From assembly GCF_026151205.1 (NCBI RefSeq), contig NC_087077.1, positions 2,790,001-2,854,000 of the forward strand: 64,000 nucleotides of DNA, read 5' to 3'. Below the pieces are notes generated by a model that saw only the letters and a program-made list of their open reading frames with translations, was not told where the DNA came from and did not search any database. Of this stretch, positions 1-9,630 are shown one piece after another. Source of the stretch: Bolinopsis microptera. Lineage: Eukaryota > Ctenophora > Tentaculata > Lobata > Bolinopsidae. Every line of letters starts with the position of its first letter. Position 1 is the stretch's first letter. The position numbers and the translations under genes were made by a program.

Positions 1-392
1 GAGGAGGAGGAGGACTGCTGAGGTGCTGAGGAGGAGGATAAGGAGGACTGAGGACTGCTGAGGAGGAGGAGGACTGGTGAGGAGGAGGAGGAGGAGGAGG
101 AGGATGAGGAGGACTGAGGACTGCTGAGGAGGAGGAGGACTGAGGAGAAGGAGGACTTAGGAGAAGGAGGACTTAGGAGAAGGAGGAGGAGGAGGACTGA
201 GGAGAAGGAGGACTGCTGAGGAGGAGGAGGAAGAGGACTGAGGAGGAGGATAAGAAGAAGGGGGAGGAGGGGGAGGAAGAAGAGGGGGAGGAGGATAAGG
301 AGGAGGGGGAGGAGGAGTGGGAGGAGGAGGAGGGGGAGGAGGGAGAAGAGGAGGATGGAAAGGAGGAGGAGAAGGAAGAGGATTGAGGAAGC
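1..392. repeat. GGA-rich microsatellite, copy A
   Basis: This is degenerate (GGA)n/(GAG)n DNA with interspersed GACT and GCTGAG steps. It runs from the window edge to the MITE at 401 and recurs at about 3464-4056 as part of the tandem duplication. One strand is almost pure purine. Serine/proline-rich open frames on the opposite strand are by-products of the repeat. Confidence 0.95.
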
Positions 393-400
393 ATCTAAAT

Positions 401-714
401 TAGACCGGTTCATTTTAGCAAAAGTTGTTCAAATAATTAGAAATTGAAAATATGTTTAAACAAAATGCCATCATCACATTTATATTAGAGTAGAAAGTCT
501 CAAAGCACAGAAATGACGCTATCATGTTAAAAAATGCGATTTTCCCTATTTTACCTGTATAAGAAACGCTATAAAAATGGGCGTGGCCCATGAAGACATT
601 ATCCGAAACACTAGAGTCAAAAAAATTTTTTTGGTTGTTCCTGACCCTATAGAGCAACTAATAAGATAGGGTTTCTAATTATTTGAACAACTTTTGCTAA
701 AATGAACCGGTCTA
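401..714. mobile_element. hAT-type MITE, copy A
   Basis: A 314-bp element with long terminal inverted repeats of about 42 bp beginning TAGACCGGTTCATTTTAGC. It is flanked by a perfect 8-bp direct repeat, ATCTAAAT (393-400 and 715-722). An 8-bp target duplication and TAG-type ends are characteristic of hAT elements. There is no transposase, so it is non-autonomous. Its duplicate at 4065-4378 keeps the same flanks, so it inserted before the segmental duplication. Confidence 0.85.
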
Positions 715-1443
715 ATCTAAATGTTATTCTCATAACATTTGTTGTCCTTTTTTGTCCGCCCTACTTTATGTCCGTTTTGAAAATATAGGGTACCGAACGG
801 ACAAAAACGGACACAAAACATGGTCCGGAAGCCGAAGCAAACCGTATAAAAATCGGACGATCACGTCTGCTAAATACTTAAATAGTGTGTTTACACAGTA
901 CTGAGAGGGCAGTTCTGAGCATAGGAACGTTCTACGTAACGCATCACTTTCTTAATTTAGCTGTAGCGTGGCGTAGGAAGTAGATAGAGATTCCGAACTT
1001 TCACAGAGCAATTACATATTATGACATAGCGCAATACAAGCATGCCCCAGATACACAGTACAAGGTAGCATTACGTCATCCTTTAATAAAATTAATATCG
1101 GTAAATTCGAACTTCAAAGATAAAAATAGAAAACTTTGATAGCATTATCGTGTGCTTTATTGCTTAATGCTTTGTTATAGAATCAATTGCAATATTGGCA
1201 TTGCCCTTTAATAACAAGCCCCTATTTCATCGAGTAGAACGTTACCAGCGATACGAAGTTGAGACCGTTCTTTCTCTCGACATATCGTGTACGTAGCCTA
1301 TCAAGAAGGGTTCGAGAAAGTGGCGAGTCTATGTCTTGACTCTTCCAGCTTGCTATCAATAAACTGAATATTCACTTCTGCTTAAGCAGAAATAATTCTC
1401 TGAATTATAAGTAAGATGACTAGAAAACCCGTGGTCACTTGAA

Positions 1444-1501
1444 GGACTCTAAATGCTTAGAGGTAGTACCTGCAAGTGTATTCATTAAGCATTTAGAGTC
1501 C
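1444..1501. repeat. Small perfect hairpin, copy A
   Basis: The 16-bp arms GGACTCTAAATGCTTA (1444-1459) and TAAGCATTTAGAGTCC (1486-1501) are perfect inverted complements separated by 26 bases. The structure lies about 260 bases upstream of the sulfotransferase start and is repeated at 5108-5165 in the duplicate. It could be a mobile-element end or a stem in a 5' leader; nothing decides between them. Confidence 0.7.
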
Positions 1502-1759
1502 CGTAAAACTGCAGTTACAAGTTTGCTAGAGTATTTTGTATTTTTAGTAATTACGATCGATATCGGATACATAGTTACAAAATGTAAATCTCCAACTTTT
1601 TGCACAATGAACTGGAATGTTTTTTTTAAGTGGTATAAAAATGAAATAAACGATTTAATTTTTAGGAAAGTAAAATTAATTCCCTTGGTTTCTTAGTCAG
1701 TTTCAAAGTATGTAACGTCGATACCAAAGAGTCAGAACGAAGTCCAGAACTAGTTGTCC

Positions 1760-2350
1760 ATGGCAGAAGTTCGTGAACATAACCGAAAGAGAGAAAAACT
1801 GTTCAAAATTCTCCTTTTTTGGACTCTTGTCTATGTTATTTTTATTCTCTTCTTGAAACCAAACTTTGGGTCTGTTATTTCAATTGAATATTCAAAAGGC
1901 AATGTTACCAATGATCTTCATCTCACTCCACCTTCTCACCAGTGGATCGAACAGCAAATAAACCGGACTATGGCAATGTTAAACTATAAGGCTCTTAGTC
2001 CACCCAACAAATGGATATGCAGGAAACCAAGACATACTTACTATTTTCCTAAAATCAAGACCATATTCACAGGCATCCCCAAATCCGGGTCTTCAAACTG
2101 GAAAGAGTTCCTAATGAGAGCGGAAGGTACCTTAAACATGAGTTTAGGACCAAGTCAAGTCAATACCATTCACAAGTTGTATTCCGATGAGTTCCGGTTA
2201 GACGCTCATTCAAATGCTGCTGAAGTTAAGAAGGCAGTTACAAGAGGTGAAAATATTTTCAGTTTTGCAGTGGTTCGCAACCCCTGGACCAGGTTAGTCT
2301 CTGGGTACAGTTTGATTTGGTTGGTCTTAATACTCTATAGCTTCTATTAA
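1760..2350 (+). pseudogene. Truncated carbohydrate sulfotransferase (duplicate copy)
   Basis: The first 183 residues match the intact gene at 5425. They include the N-terminal membrane anchor, the 5'-phosphosulfate loop IPKSGSSNWK and the 3'-phosphate motif AVVRNPWTRLVSGY. The sequence then switches to unrelated DNA, adding 13 hydrophobic residues before a stop. Everything C-terminal of the 3'-phosphate motif, including the acceptor-binding half, is missing, so an active Golgi sulfotransferase is unlikely. Relative to the intact copy I see six amino-acid changes (Ile/Ser, Leu/Val, Asp/Gly, Glu/Asp, Lys/Arg, Thr/Lys) and one silent change, four of them clustered near the breakpoint. It may still be transcribed, because about 1 kb of upstream sequence is preserved. 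Confidence 0.85.
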
Positions 2351-2402
2351 GTCATTCCTAAAATCGGAAATTTGATTTTCTTTGCGAGTTCTTTACTTAT
2401 TA
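2314..2402 (+). repeat. 89-bp segment shared with 7611-7699
   Basis: Immediately after the breakpoint of the truncated sulfotransferase, 89 bases match 7611-7699 without gaps and with 7 differences (about 92% identity). This is more diverged than the rest of the duplication (about 99%). The segment is either a dispersed repeat used as a recombination site or the remnant of an older rearrangement. Confidence 0.8.
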
Positions 2403-2412
2403 TACTATGTTA

Positions 2413-2444
2413 TACTAGAAAGCCCGTGGTAACAGGGATGAAGC
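2413..2444 (+). repeat. Recurrent ACTAGAAAGCCCGTGGT motif
   Basis: The motif ACTAGAAAGCCCGTGGTAAC followed by AGGGATGAAGCT occurs here and at 7195. Variants with GTGGTCAC occur at about 1419, 2729 and 5083. At 1391-1430 and 2704-2745 it is preceded by a 7-bp hairpin, ATAATTC-(TCT or TTT)-GAATTAT. This looks like the conserved end of a dispersed element that I cannot name. Confidence 0.55.
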
Positions 2445-3463
2445 TGCTAGTTTTTTATTTCTTTGGCAGTCAGTTGTTATCGAATCAAAAAATATACATT
2501 TATACATCACAACCGAAGATACAACCGATTAAGCTGTAGCTCGCACTGAACACAACGTATTAACAACAAAAACGATCAAAATGCTATTCCAAAAATCTTT
2601 GCACGTGCACGTTCAACAACCCTCGGCCTCGTCACTTACTATGCAACTTCCTATTTCTCATCAAATTTGCACGTGGGCGGTCGTACATACAGAGTACAGA
2701 AAAAATAATTCTTTGAATTATAATATAGACTAGAAAGCCCGTGGTCACACGGAGGAAGCTAATTAAGGTTGCCATTATCGCGATGGGTACAATTTCTTTT
2801 ATCGCGATAATCGATAACTTTTTCAAAATTATCGCGATAATATCGGTTATCGGCGATAAATTTGGCAAGATAATAAAAGTAATATTTGTCTGCACTCTGC
2901 ATACTTGAATTATGCTCCTATGCTATGTAACCTTGTTACATCAGTCATCATCATTATATAGTTACAATATCATTAATTTAATTTAATTTTCAAAAATGCA
3001 GAAACATTGAATCATGACAAATCCTTAAAGGATGACGTAAATGAGTTTTTAACTTTTGGCAAAGATTTTGTGGTGCATGTTACGTTAACTTAGGCCTCGC
3101 ATACTCTAATATGATTAAAGAACGGAATTTCTAGCTTCCACATAAATGGAGATATCAGTTATCACGCACGTCGCACACTAAATTTCTCGCTGCACACAGA
3201 ACGTTCCTAGTTTGGAATGTTGTTCCTTCTCAGTACAGTGTTTATGTGATGTTTGCCTTCTTTTTTCCGTTCGTTAGAAGGCTCGATATTTCATTTTTGA
3301 AACGTTTGGATCGTTAAATTATTATTGAACATAATTGTATGAGAAAGTTTTACATCGGTATTTGACATAGAACAGACTTTAAAACCATAAAACATCCATC
3401 AAACCGCTCTAAATTCGCGAGTAAATTGCTCCCGGTAAGAAGTCATTGTATTTTCCGGCTGGG

Positions 3464-4056
3464 GATGGAGGAGGACTCAGGAGGAGGACTCGGGAGGACT
3501 CAGGAGGACTCGGACTGATGAGGAGGAGGACTAATGAGGAGGAAGATGAGGAGGAGGAGGAGGTCTGAGTAGGAGCTGAAGAGGAGGATGAGTACCGGGG
3601 AGGAGGAGGGCTGATGATGATGAGGAGGAGGAGGAGGAGGAGGAGGAGGAGGAGGAGGAGGAGGAGGAGGAGGAGGACTGCTGAGGTGCTGAGGAGGAGG
3701 ATAAGGAGGACTGAGGACTGCTGAGGAGGAGGAGGACTGGTGAGGAGGAGGAGGAGGAGGAGGATGAGGAGGACTGAGGACTGCTGAGGAGGAGGAGGAC
3801 TGAGGAGAAGGAGGACTTAGGAGAAGGAGGACTTAGGAGAAGGAGGAGGAGGAGGACTGAGGAGAAGGAGGACTGCTGAGGAGGAGGAGGAAGAGGACTG
3901 AGGAGGAGGAGGATAAGAAGAAGGGGGAGGAGGGGGAGGAAGAAGAGGGGGAGGAGGATAAGGAGGAGGGGGGAGGAGGAGTGGGAGGAGGAGGAGGGGG
4001 AGGAGGGAGAAGAGGAGGATGGAAAGGAGGAGGAGAAGGAAGAGGATTGAGGAAGC
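3464..4056. repeat. GGA-rich microsatellite, copy B
   Basis: Purine-only (GGA)n repeat with GACT variants. It is longer than copy A because of a pure GGA run at about 3620-3676. It ends at the target duplication of the hAT MITE. Confidence 0.95.
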
Positions 4057-5975
4057 ATCTAAATTAGACCGGTTCATTTTAGCAAAAGTTGTTCAAATAA
4101 TTAGAAATTGAAAATATGTTTAAACGAAATGCCATCATCACATTTATATTAGAGTAGAAAGTCTCAAAGCACAGAAATGACGCTATCATGTTAAAAAATG
4201 CGATTTTCCCTATTTTACCTGTATAAGAAACGCTATAAAAATGGGCGTGGCCCATGAAGACATTATCCGAAACACTAGAGTCAAAAAATTTTTTTTGGTT
4301 GTTCCTGACCCTATAGAGCAACTAATAAGATAGGGTTTCTAATTATTTGAACAACTTTTGCTAAAATGAACCGGTCTAATCTAAATGTTATTCTCATAAC
4401 ATTTGTTGTCCTTTTTTGTCCGCCCTACTTTATGTCCGTTTTGAAAATATAGGGTACCGAACGGACAAAAACGGACACAAAACATGATCCGGAAGCCGAA
4501 GCAAACCGTATAAAAATCGGACGATCACGTCTGCTAAATACTTAAATAGTGTGTTTACACAGTACTGAGAGGGCAGTTCTGAGCATAGGAACGTTCTACG
4601 TAACGCATCACTTTCTTAATTTAGCTGTAGCGTGGCGTAGGAAGTAGATAGAGATTCCGAACTTTCACAGAGCAATTACATATTATGTCATAGCGCAATA
4701 CAAGCATGCCCCAGATACACAGTACAAGGTAGCATTACGTCATCCTTTAATAAAATTAATATCGGTAAATTCGAACTTCAAAGATAAAAATAGAAAACTT
4801 TGATAGCATTATCGTGTGCTTTATTGCTTAATGCTTTGTTATAGAATCAATTGCAATATTGGCATTGCCCTTTAATAACAAGCCCCTATTTCATCGAGTA
4901 GAACGTTACCAGCGATACGAAGTTGAGACCGTTCTTTCTCTCGACATATCGTGTACGTAGCCTATCAAGAAGGGTTCGAGAAAGTGGCGAGTCTATGTCT
5001 TGACTCTTCCAGCTTGCTATCAATAAACTGAATATTCACTTCTGCTTAAGCAGAAATAATTCTCTGAATTATAAGTAAGATGACTAGAAAACCCGTGGTC
5101 ACTTGAAGGACTCTAAATGCTTAGAGGTAGTACCTGCAAGTGTATTCATTAAGCATTTAGAGTCCCGTAAAACTGCAGTTACAAGTTTGCTAGAGTATTT
5201 TGTATTTTTAGTAATTACGATCGATATCGGATACATAGTTACAAAATGTAAATCTCCAACTTTTTGCACAATGAACTGGAATGTTTTTTTTTAAGTGGTA
5301 TAAAAATGAAATAAACGATTTAATTTTTAGGAAAGTAAAATTAATTCCCTTGGTTTCTTAGTCAGTTTCAAAGTATGTAACGTCGATACCAAAGAGTCAG
5401 AACGAAGTCCAGAACTAGTTGTCCATGGCAGAAGTTCGTGAACATAACCGAAAGAGAGAAAAACTGTTCAAAATTCTCCTTTTTTGGACTCTTGTCTATG
5501 TTATTTTTATTCTCTTCTTGAAACCAAACTTTGGGTCTGTTATTTCAAGTGAATATTCAAAAGGCAATGTTACCAATGATCTTCATCTCACTCCACCTTC
5601 TCACCAGTGGATCGAACAGCAAATAAACCGGACTATGGCAATGTTAAACTATAAAGCTGTTAGTCCACCCAACAAATGGATATGCAGGAAACCAAGACAT
5701 ACTTACTATTTTCCTAAAATCAAGACCATATTCACAGGCATCCCCAAATCCGGGTCTTCAAACTGGAAAGAGTTCCTAATGAGAGCGGAAGGTACCTTAA
5801 ACATGAGTTTAGGACCAAGTCAAGTCAATACCATTCACAAGTTGTATTCCGATGAGTTCCGGTTAGGCGCTCATTCAAATGCTGCTGACGTTAGGAAGGC
5901 AGTTAAAAGAGGTGAAAATATTTTCAGTTTTGCAGTGGTTCGCAACCCCTGGACCAGGTTAGTCTCTGGGTACAG
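3664..5975 (+). repeat. Tandem segmental duplication, copy B
   Basis: Partner of 1-2310. Identity continues to the TACAG at 5971-5975 within the sulfotransferase coding region. Copy B keeps the whole gene and its 3' flank and so appears to be the intact copy. Confidence 0.93.
4065..4378. mobile_element. hAT-type MITE, copy B
   Basis: Same 314-bp element as 401-714, flanked by ATCTAAAT on both sides (4057-4064 and 4379-4386). It differs from copy A by only a few bases. Confidence 0.85.
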
Positions 5976-6459
5976 AGACAAACTGTCCGGCGAGGTAACA
6001 CCTGGGAGACCTGCTTTCAGAGGATTAGCCCGGAAAATAGCACATGAGATGAACCTGCGAGATAACATGACCAATATCGGAACACACCCCACTTTTAACC
6101 AGTATCTGAGATGGCTGGTGGACAATCCTAATAAGTTAAACGACCACTTTACACCCCAGCACCTCCAACTGTGCATCCCTTCAGCTAGATACGACTACGT
6201 CATACCTTTAGAGTACAGCGGTGGTCTCAACAAGGACATTAACCAGAAGATAAACACTACTCTGCAGCTGTCTGGTGCATATGACTCTGTTAGTGATCCT
6301 AGATTGCAGTCCTCGGCTGTTCTGTCCAGGGAGTGGCTATCTCAACAGGATCACCAGGTCATTGATAGGTTGTACCAAATTTACATAGCGGATTTCGCTT
6401 TAATGGACTACAGCAACTTCTCCCACCCTGATTTTCCTTTACCGATGCATAGAAAGTAA
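5425..6459 (+). CDS. Carbohydrate sulfotransferase, HNK-1ST/CHST8-14-like
   Basis: A single-exon gene for a 344-residue protein, within the usual size range of Golgi carbohydrate sulfotransferases. The family moves sulfate from PAPS to a glycan in the Golgi lumen. The N-terminus is a type II signal anchor (about residues 13-33, LFKILLFWTLVYVIFILFL) with a basic cytosolic tail. The 5'-phosphosulfate-binding loop is IPKSGSSNWK (106-115) and the 3'-phosphate-binding motif is AVVRNPWTRLVSGY (170-183). The C-terminus has the family-like IYIADFALMDYS. Several N-glycosylation sequons are present. The start chosen is the first ATG of the open frame (CCATGG context). A broken duplicate lies 3.7 kb upstream. 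The acceptor sugar cannot be predicted; chondroitin- or HNK-1-type acceptors are both possible. Confidence 0.9.
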   Translation: MAEVREHNRKREKLFKILLFWTLVYVIFILFLKPNFGSVISSEYSKGNVTNDLHLTPPSHQWIEQQINRTMAMLNYKAVSPPNKWICRKPRHTYYFPKIKTIFTGIPKSGSSNWKEFLMRAEGTLNMSLGPSQVNTIHKLYSDEFRLGAHSNAADVRKAVKRGENIFSFAVVRNPWTRLVSGYRDKLSGEVTPGRPAFRGLARKIAHEMNLRDNMTNIGTHPTFNQYLRWLVDNPNKLNDHFTPQHLQLCIPSARYDYVIPLEYSGGLNKDINQKINTTLQLSGAYDSVSDPRLQSSAVLSREWLSQQDHQVIDRLYQIYIADFALMDYSNFSHPDFPLPMHRK

Positions 6460-6664
6460 AATAATTTCCTTTGCTCACTTTGGCATGAAGAATGTTTTGG
6501 CATGTATACTTTTAGGCAACTTTGGGGATTTTTATTGCAAAAATGGCGCTCAATAATTGTAACTGTATATTCAATAACTGCTCAAGTTCCTTCTATTATT
6601 CTATTATTTAAAACTCTTCCCTTCGCAAACTCGTATTTCAATTTGTCATTATCATTGACTCTTA

Positions 6665-7023
6665 GGGGTCGTTCACATATTACGTAATCAGCCGAGGGGG
6701 GGTTTCCAAATGCTTACGGTTGATTACGCGGGGGGGGGGGGGGGGGGGGGGTTTTGGTCGTTGATTACGTAATCAAAATTATCTTTTTTACCCTCCAGAA
6801 TAATAACAATTGGAAAATATTTTAATTCAAACTCCACTCAATTTCATTCTGATAGTGATAAAATTTAGAAATTGATCGGATATTCGACTATAGTATTAGT
6901 GAGTAGTTTGAAAGGTGCTAGGCCAGATATCATATAACAATGATATCATAACAATGATATCGGCTCATCATGATCAGGGTAGCATGAAACGTAAAGAAAA
7001 ATGATTTCCAGGGAAAAAGTCAA

Positions 7024-7055
<32 letters not shown>

Positions 7056-7181
7056 GGCCATGATTACGTAATATTGCTGTCAGGGAGGGGGGGGGGTTGG
7101 GTCTTTATTACGGTTGATTACGGAGGAGGGAGGGGGGTAAAAATTGCTAAAATAATGATGACGTAATATGTGAACGACCCC
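6665..7181. mobile_element. PIF/Harbinger-type MITE, long form
   Basis: A 517-bp element with terminal inverted repeats starting GGGGTCGTTCACATATTACG, flanked by TTA on both sides (6662-6664 and 7182-7184). A 3-bp TWA target site and GGG ends suit PIF/Harbinger. The interior has G homopolymers of about 20 or more bases at 6731-6750 and 7025-7050. There is no coding capacity. The long form recurs at 36881-37370. Confidence 0.85.
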
Positions 7182-7804
7182 TTACTTTATAAATTACTAG
7201 AAAGTCCGTGGTAACAGGGATGAAGCTAGTAATAATTGTACATACTTGACTATAGGAGTTAGGACTTTGGTCATCATCATCATCAACATACATTCCTAAA
7301 GAAAAAACATTTTAATAAACATATCGCAAATAATCTACAATTAATTTTTGAATGCATTATTTGTAATAAACTATTTCGCATTCCAACTATTGTTCGCAGG
7401 AAAGTCGGGAATTTCTATCATTTAGTACTCAGAATATATTCTATAAATATGCATTGATCATGGCTAAACATTATTGGTCGTTTTGAAAGTGTCATGATAC
7501 AAGAAATATATTTAGCTGCAGCTATCATTTAGAGTACGCTTTGTTTGATGGGCTAGCACTATCATATATATGCTAGAAAATGTTTTTTGATTTTACCTTA
7601 ATTAAAGTATGATTTGGTTGGTCTTAATACTCGATAGTTCCTATTAAGTCATTCGTAACATGGGAAATTTGATTTTCTTTGCGAGTTGTTTACTTATTAA
7701 TGAACTGATTTTTATTTTCTGATTCCCCCACCAATCTAGTGTAGCATTCCATCCAATAATTATGTTAACCTTAACTCCAAATTCTCGGTAGCCCCCAAAT
7801 AAAG

Positions 7805-8776
7805 ATGCCTCAGAAGAAGAAGAGAAACAAGCCAGCCCTCCCCTACCGTCTACAAACCACACCCGACAAGGGGAAAGTAGTGGTAGCTGGCCGGAACACC
7901 AAACAAGGCTCCGTTATATTCGAAGAAGATCCTATCCTTTACACTACTGATATCTCAGATGATGATATCTTGTCTGAGTTCAAGAAACTTGATCTCAAAC
8001 AACAGGAGAAAGTGTTGAGCCTCGCTACCATCCCCGAGGAGGACTCTTCTAAAAAAGTCCTCAGTTTATTCCAAAGACGAAACATAAACAATAGTAAGTG
8101 TAAGGGCGGTCAAGCGCTCTACTTCGTCCTGTCACGTGTCAAACATTCTTGTGGACCAAACATAGTTTTGAGTCCTGTGAGTGGGAAAGCGGTGGGAAAG
8201 ATAGAGATACGAGCATGTAAAGATATCAAAAAAGGGGAGGAATTAAGGGCGGATTATCTGCCTGGGATAAAATTGTTTGAGCCGAAGAGTGAAAGGACCC
8301 AAGTGTTTGGGGAGAAGTTTGTTTGTGATTGTCCGGTTTGTTTGATGGATTCAACAGATTCAGAGAGTAATGAGACAACGAGGCAGAAGATCAAGGAACA
8401 CTACCGAAACACCTCCATCTACATGACGTTGGGTGATTTCCTACAAGCGTTCCAGCACTGCAAAGCCATGTTAGTGGAGCTAGAGAACCTGGGTGATGAG
8501 GTATTTCAGAAACGTGTGTCGGTATCTCTGGAATGTTGGCAGTTGGCGGTCTTGGCACAACTCCAGAGACCAGAAGTGGAAATAGAGGTGGAAATGTTCA
8601 GAGAAAAAGCGCGGCAGTTAAGTTGTGTGTTGGGGAAGTCGTTGGTGAGTAAGTGGGAGAGAACTGACGAGAATATGAAAGACGGTACTTACGCAGAGTT
8701 TGATACAGTGAAACTTAGATCTTCTGGTCCATGGGCAGTACAGATTATACAAAACTTAAGACAAAACAAGGATTAG
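7805..8776 (+). CDS. SET-domain protein (SMYD-like, no MYND finger)
   Basis: An intronless gene for a 323-residue protein. After a basic start, residues 23-42 form the first SET strand (AGRNTKQGSVIFEE pattern). Residues 113-119 are KHSCGPN, matching the cofactor-binding NHSCxPN motif with Lys in place of Asn. GEEL (144-147) precedes the Asp-Tyr pair (150-151) that supplies the usual catalytic tyrosine. CDCPVC (174-179) is a post-SET-like cysteine cluster. The C-terminal 140 residues are helical and resemble the SMYD C-terminal region. There is no MYND zinc finger between the SET halves. The family methylates lysines of histones or other proteins using S-adenosylmethionine. The Asn-to-Lys change could weaken cofactor binding. 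The absence of introns suggests retroposition or a taxon-specific expansion. Confidence 0.8.
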   Translation: MPQKKKRNKPALPYRLQTTPDKGKVVVAGRNTKQGSVIFEEDPILYTTDISDDDILSEFKKLDLKQQEKVLSLATIPEEDSSKKVLSLFQRRNINNSKCKGGQALYFVLSRVKHSCGPNIVLSPVSGKAVGKIEIRACKDIKKGEELRADYLPGIKLFEPKSERTQVFGEKFVCDCPVCLMDSTDSESNETTRQKIKEHYRNTSIYMTLGDFLQAFQHCKAMLVELENLGDEVFQKRVSVSLECWQLAVLAQLQRPEVEIEVEMFREKARQLSCVLGKSLVSKWERTDENMKDGTYAEFDTVKLRSSGPWAVQIIQNLRQNKD

Positions 8777-9462
8777 AATATTGGAGTGGCAACCAAAGTA
8801 CATAACATTTGTGTCGTGTCATGTAACTTAACATCTGAGAAGAAACCTTAAATCTACTTAAAACAATAAGGAGTGTGTATGAACGAACTTTTAGGAAGGT
8901 ATTTATATGGAACTTTGTGGAAGTTTTATAATCATACTAAAAAATACTTTTTCCCCTAAAGTATAATTCAGATGATATAATTACAAATCATTATTTTAAT
9001 GAGATATCGGGATATTATCAGTTGGAAACCCGTGTGACATGGCATAGTGCCAAAAATGCAGAATACCCCGTTAAATGGAATTAAGATAATCACCCACGAC
9101 CGCTTTAGAACCGGTCAAGAGCAGCTCAAGAACCGGTAAAGTACCGAATACCGATCATGACTCATGAGCCATTAAAGAGCAATTTTAGAGCCGGACTGCT
9201 CTACACTCTGCGAACCACTCTACACCGATTAGGAGCCTACACTAACTAATGCTGATTTACCGGCCACTTAGCATCTGTTTGTTTGTTTGTTTTTATAACC
9301 CGTCCCCAATCTCGTATCGGAAAATGACTAAACTCAGGTCTGAGTGTGAATACGGGTGGTACCTGCCATTTAGCATCTAACCGACTAGTTAAACTAACTA
9401 GTTAAACTTAATAGCCTTCCACCAAAAACTAGAACATAACAGCTAGGACTGGTCTCACATTA

Positions 9463-9630
9463 GGGGTTGTTCACATAATATTACGTATCAGCCGAGGGGA
9501 GGGGGGCCGGGGGTTTCCAAACGATTACACTAGTGTAATTTTGACAAGATAGCTATGTGTAAAACTGATTACGAAGGGGGAGGGGTCAAATATTGTCCAA
9601 TAAGTGATTACGTAATATGTGAACGACCCC
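9463..9630. mobile_element. PIF/Harbinger-type MITE, short form
   Basis: A 168-bp relative of the element at 6665 with ends GGGGTTGTTCACATAATATTACG and the matching inverted end, flanked by TTA (9460-9462 and 9631-9633). The interior contains ATTACACTAGTGTAATTTTG, also found in the partial copy at 39921. Long and short forms share ends but not middles. Confidence 0.82.

Larger units (their letters stand above)
1..2310 (+). repeat. Tandem segmental duplication, copy A
   Basis: This segment matches 3664-5975 nearly base for base at a constant offset of about 3664. It holds GGA satellite, a 314-bp MITE, about 1 kb of non-coding DNA and the 5' half of a sulfotransferase gene. Only a handful of differences occur in the non-coding part, so the duplication is recent. 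Identity stops abruptly after the bases GGGTACAG (2303-2310) inside the coding sequence. Copy A begins at or before the window edge. Confidence 0.93.

Noticed and set aside
173-394. Ser/Pro-rich open frames opposite the GGA satellite (also 3531-4077)
   Set aside because: They are created by a simple trinucleotide repeat, have no non-repeat domain and shift with repeat length.
720-835. Inverted TGTCCG motifs as a separate transposon
   Set aside because: The short TTGTCCG/CGGACAA pieces are too imperfect to define boundaries.
1391-1430. Helitron 3' terminus
   Set aside because: Hairpin and CTAG are present, but conserved sequence continues past CTAG in all copies and no 5' TC end was found.
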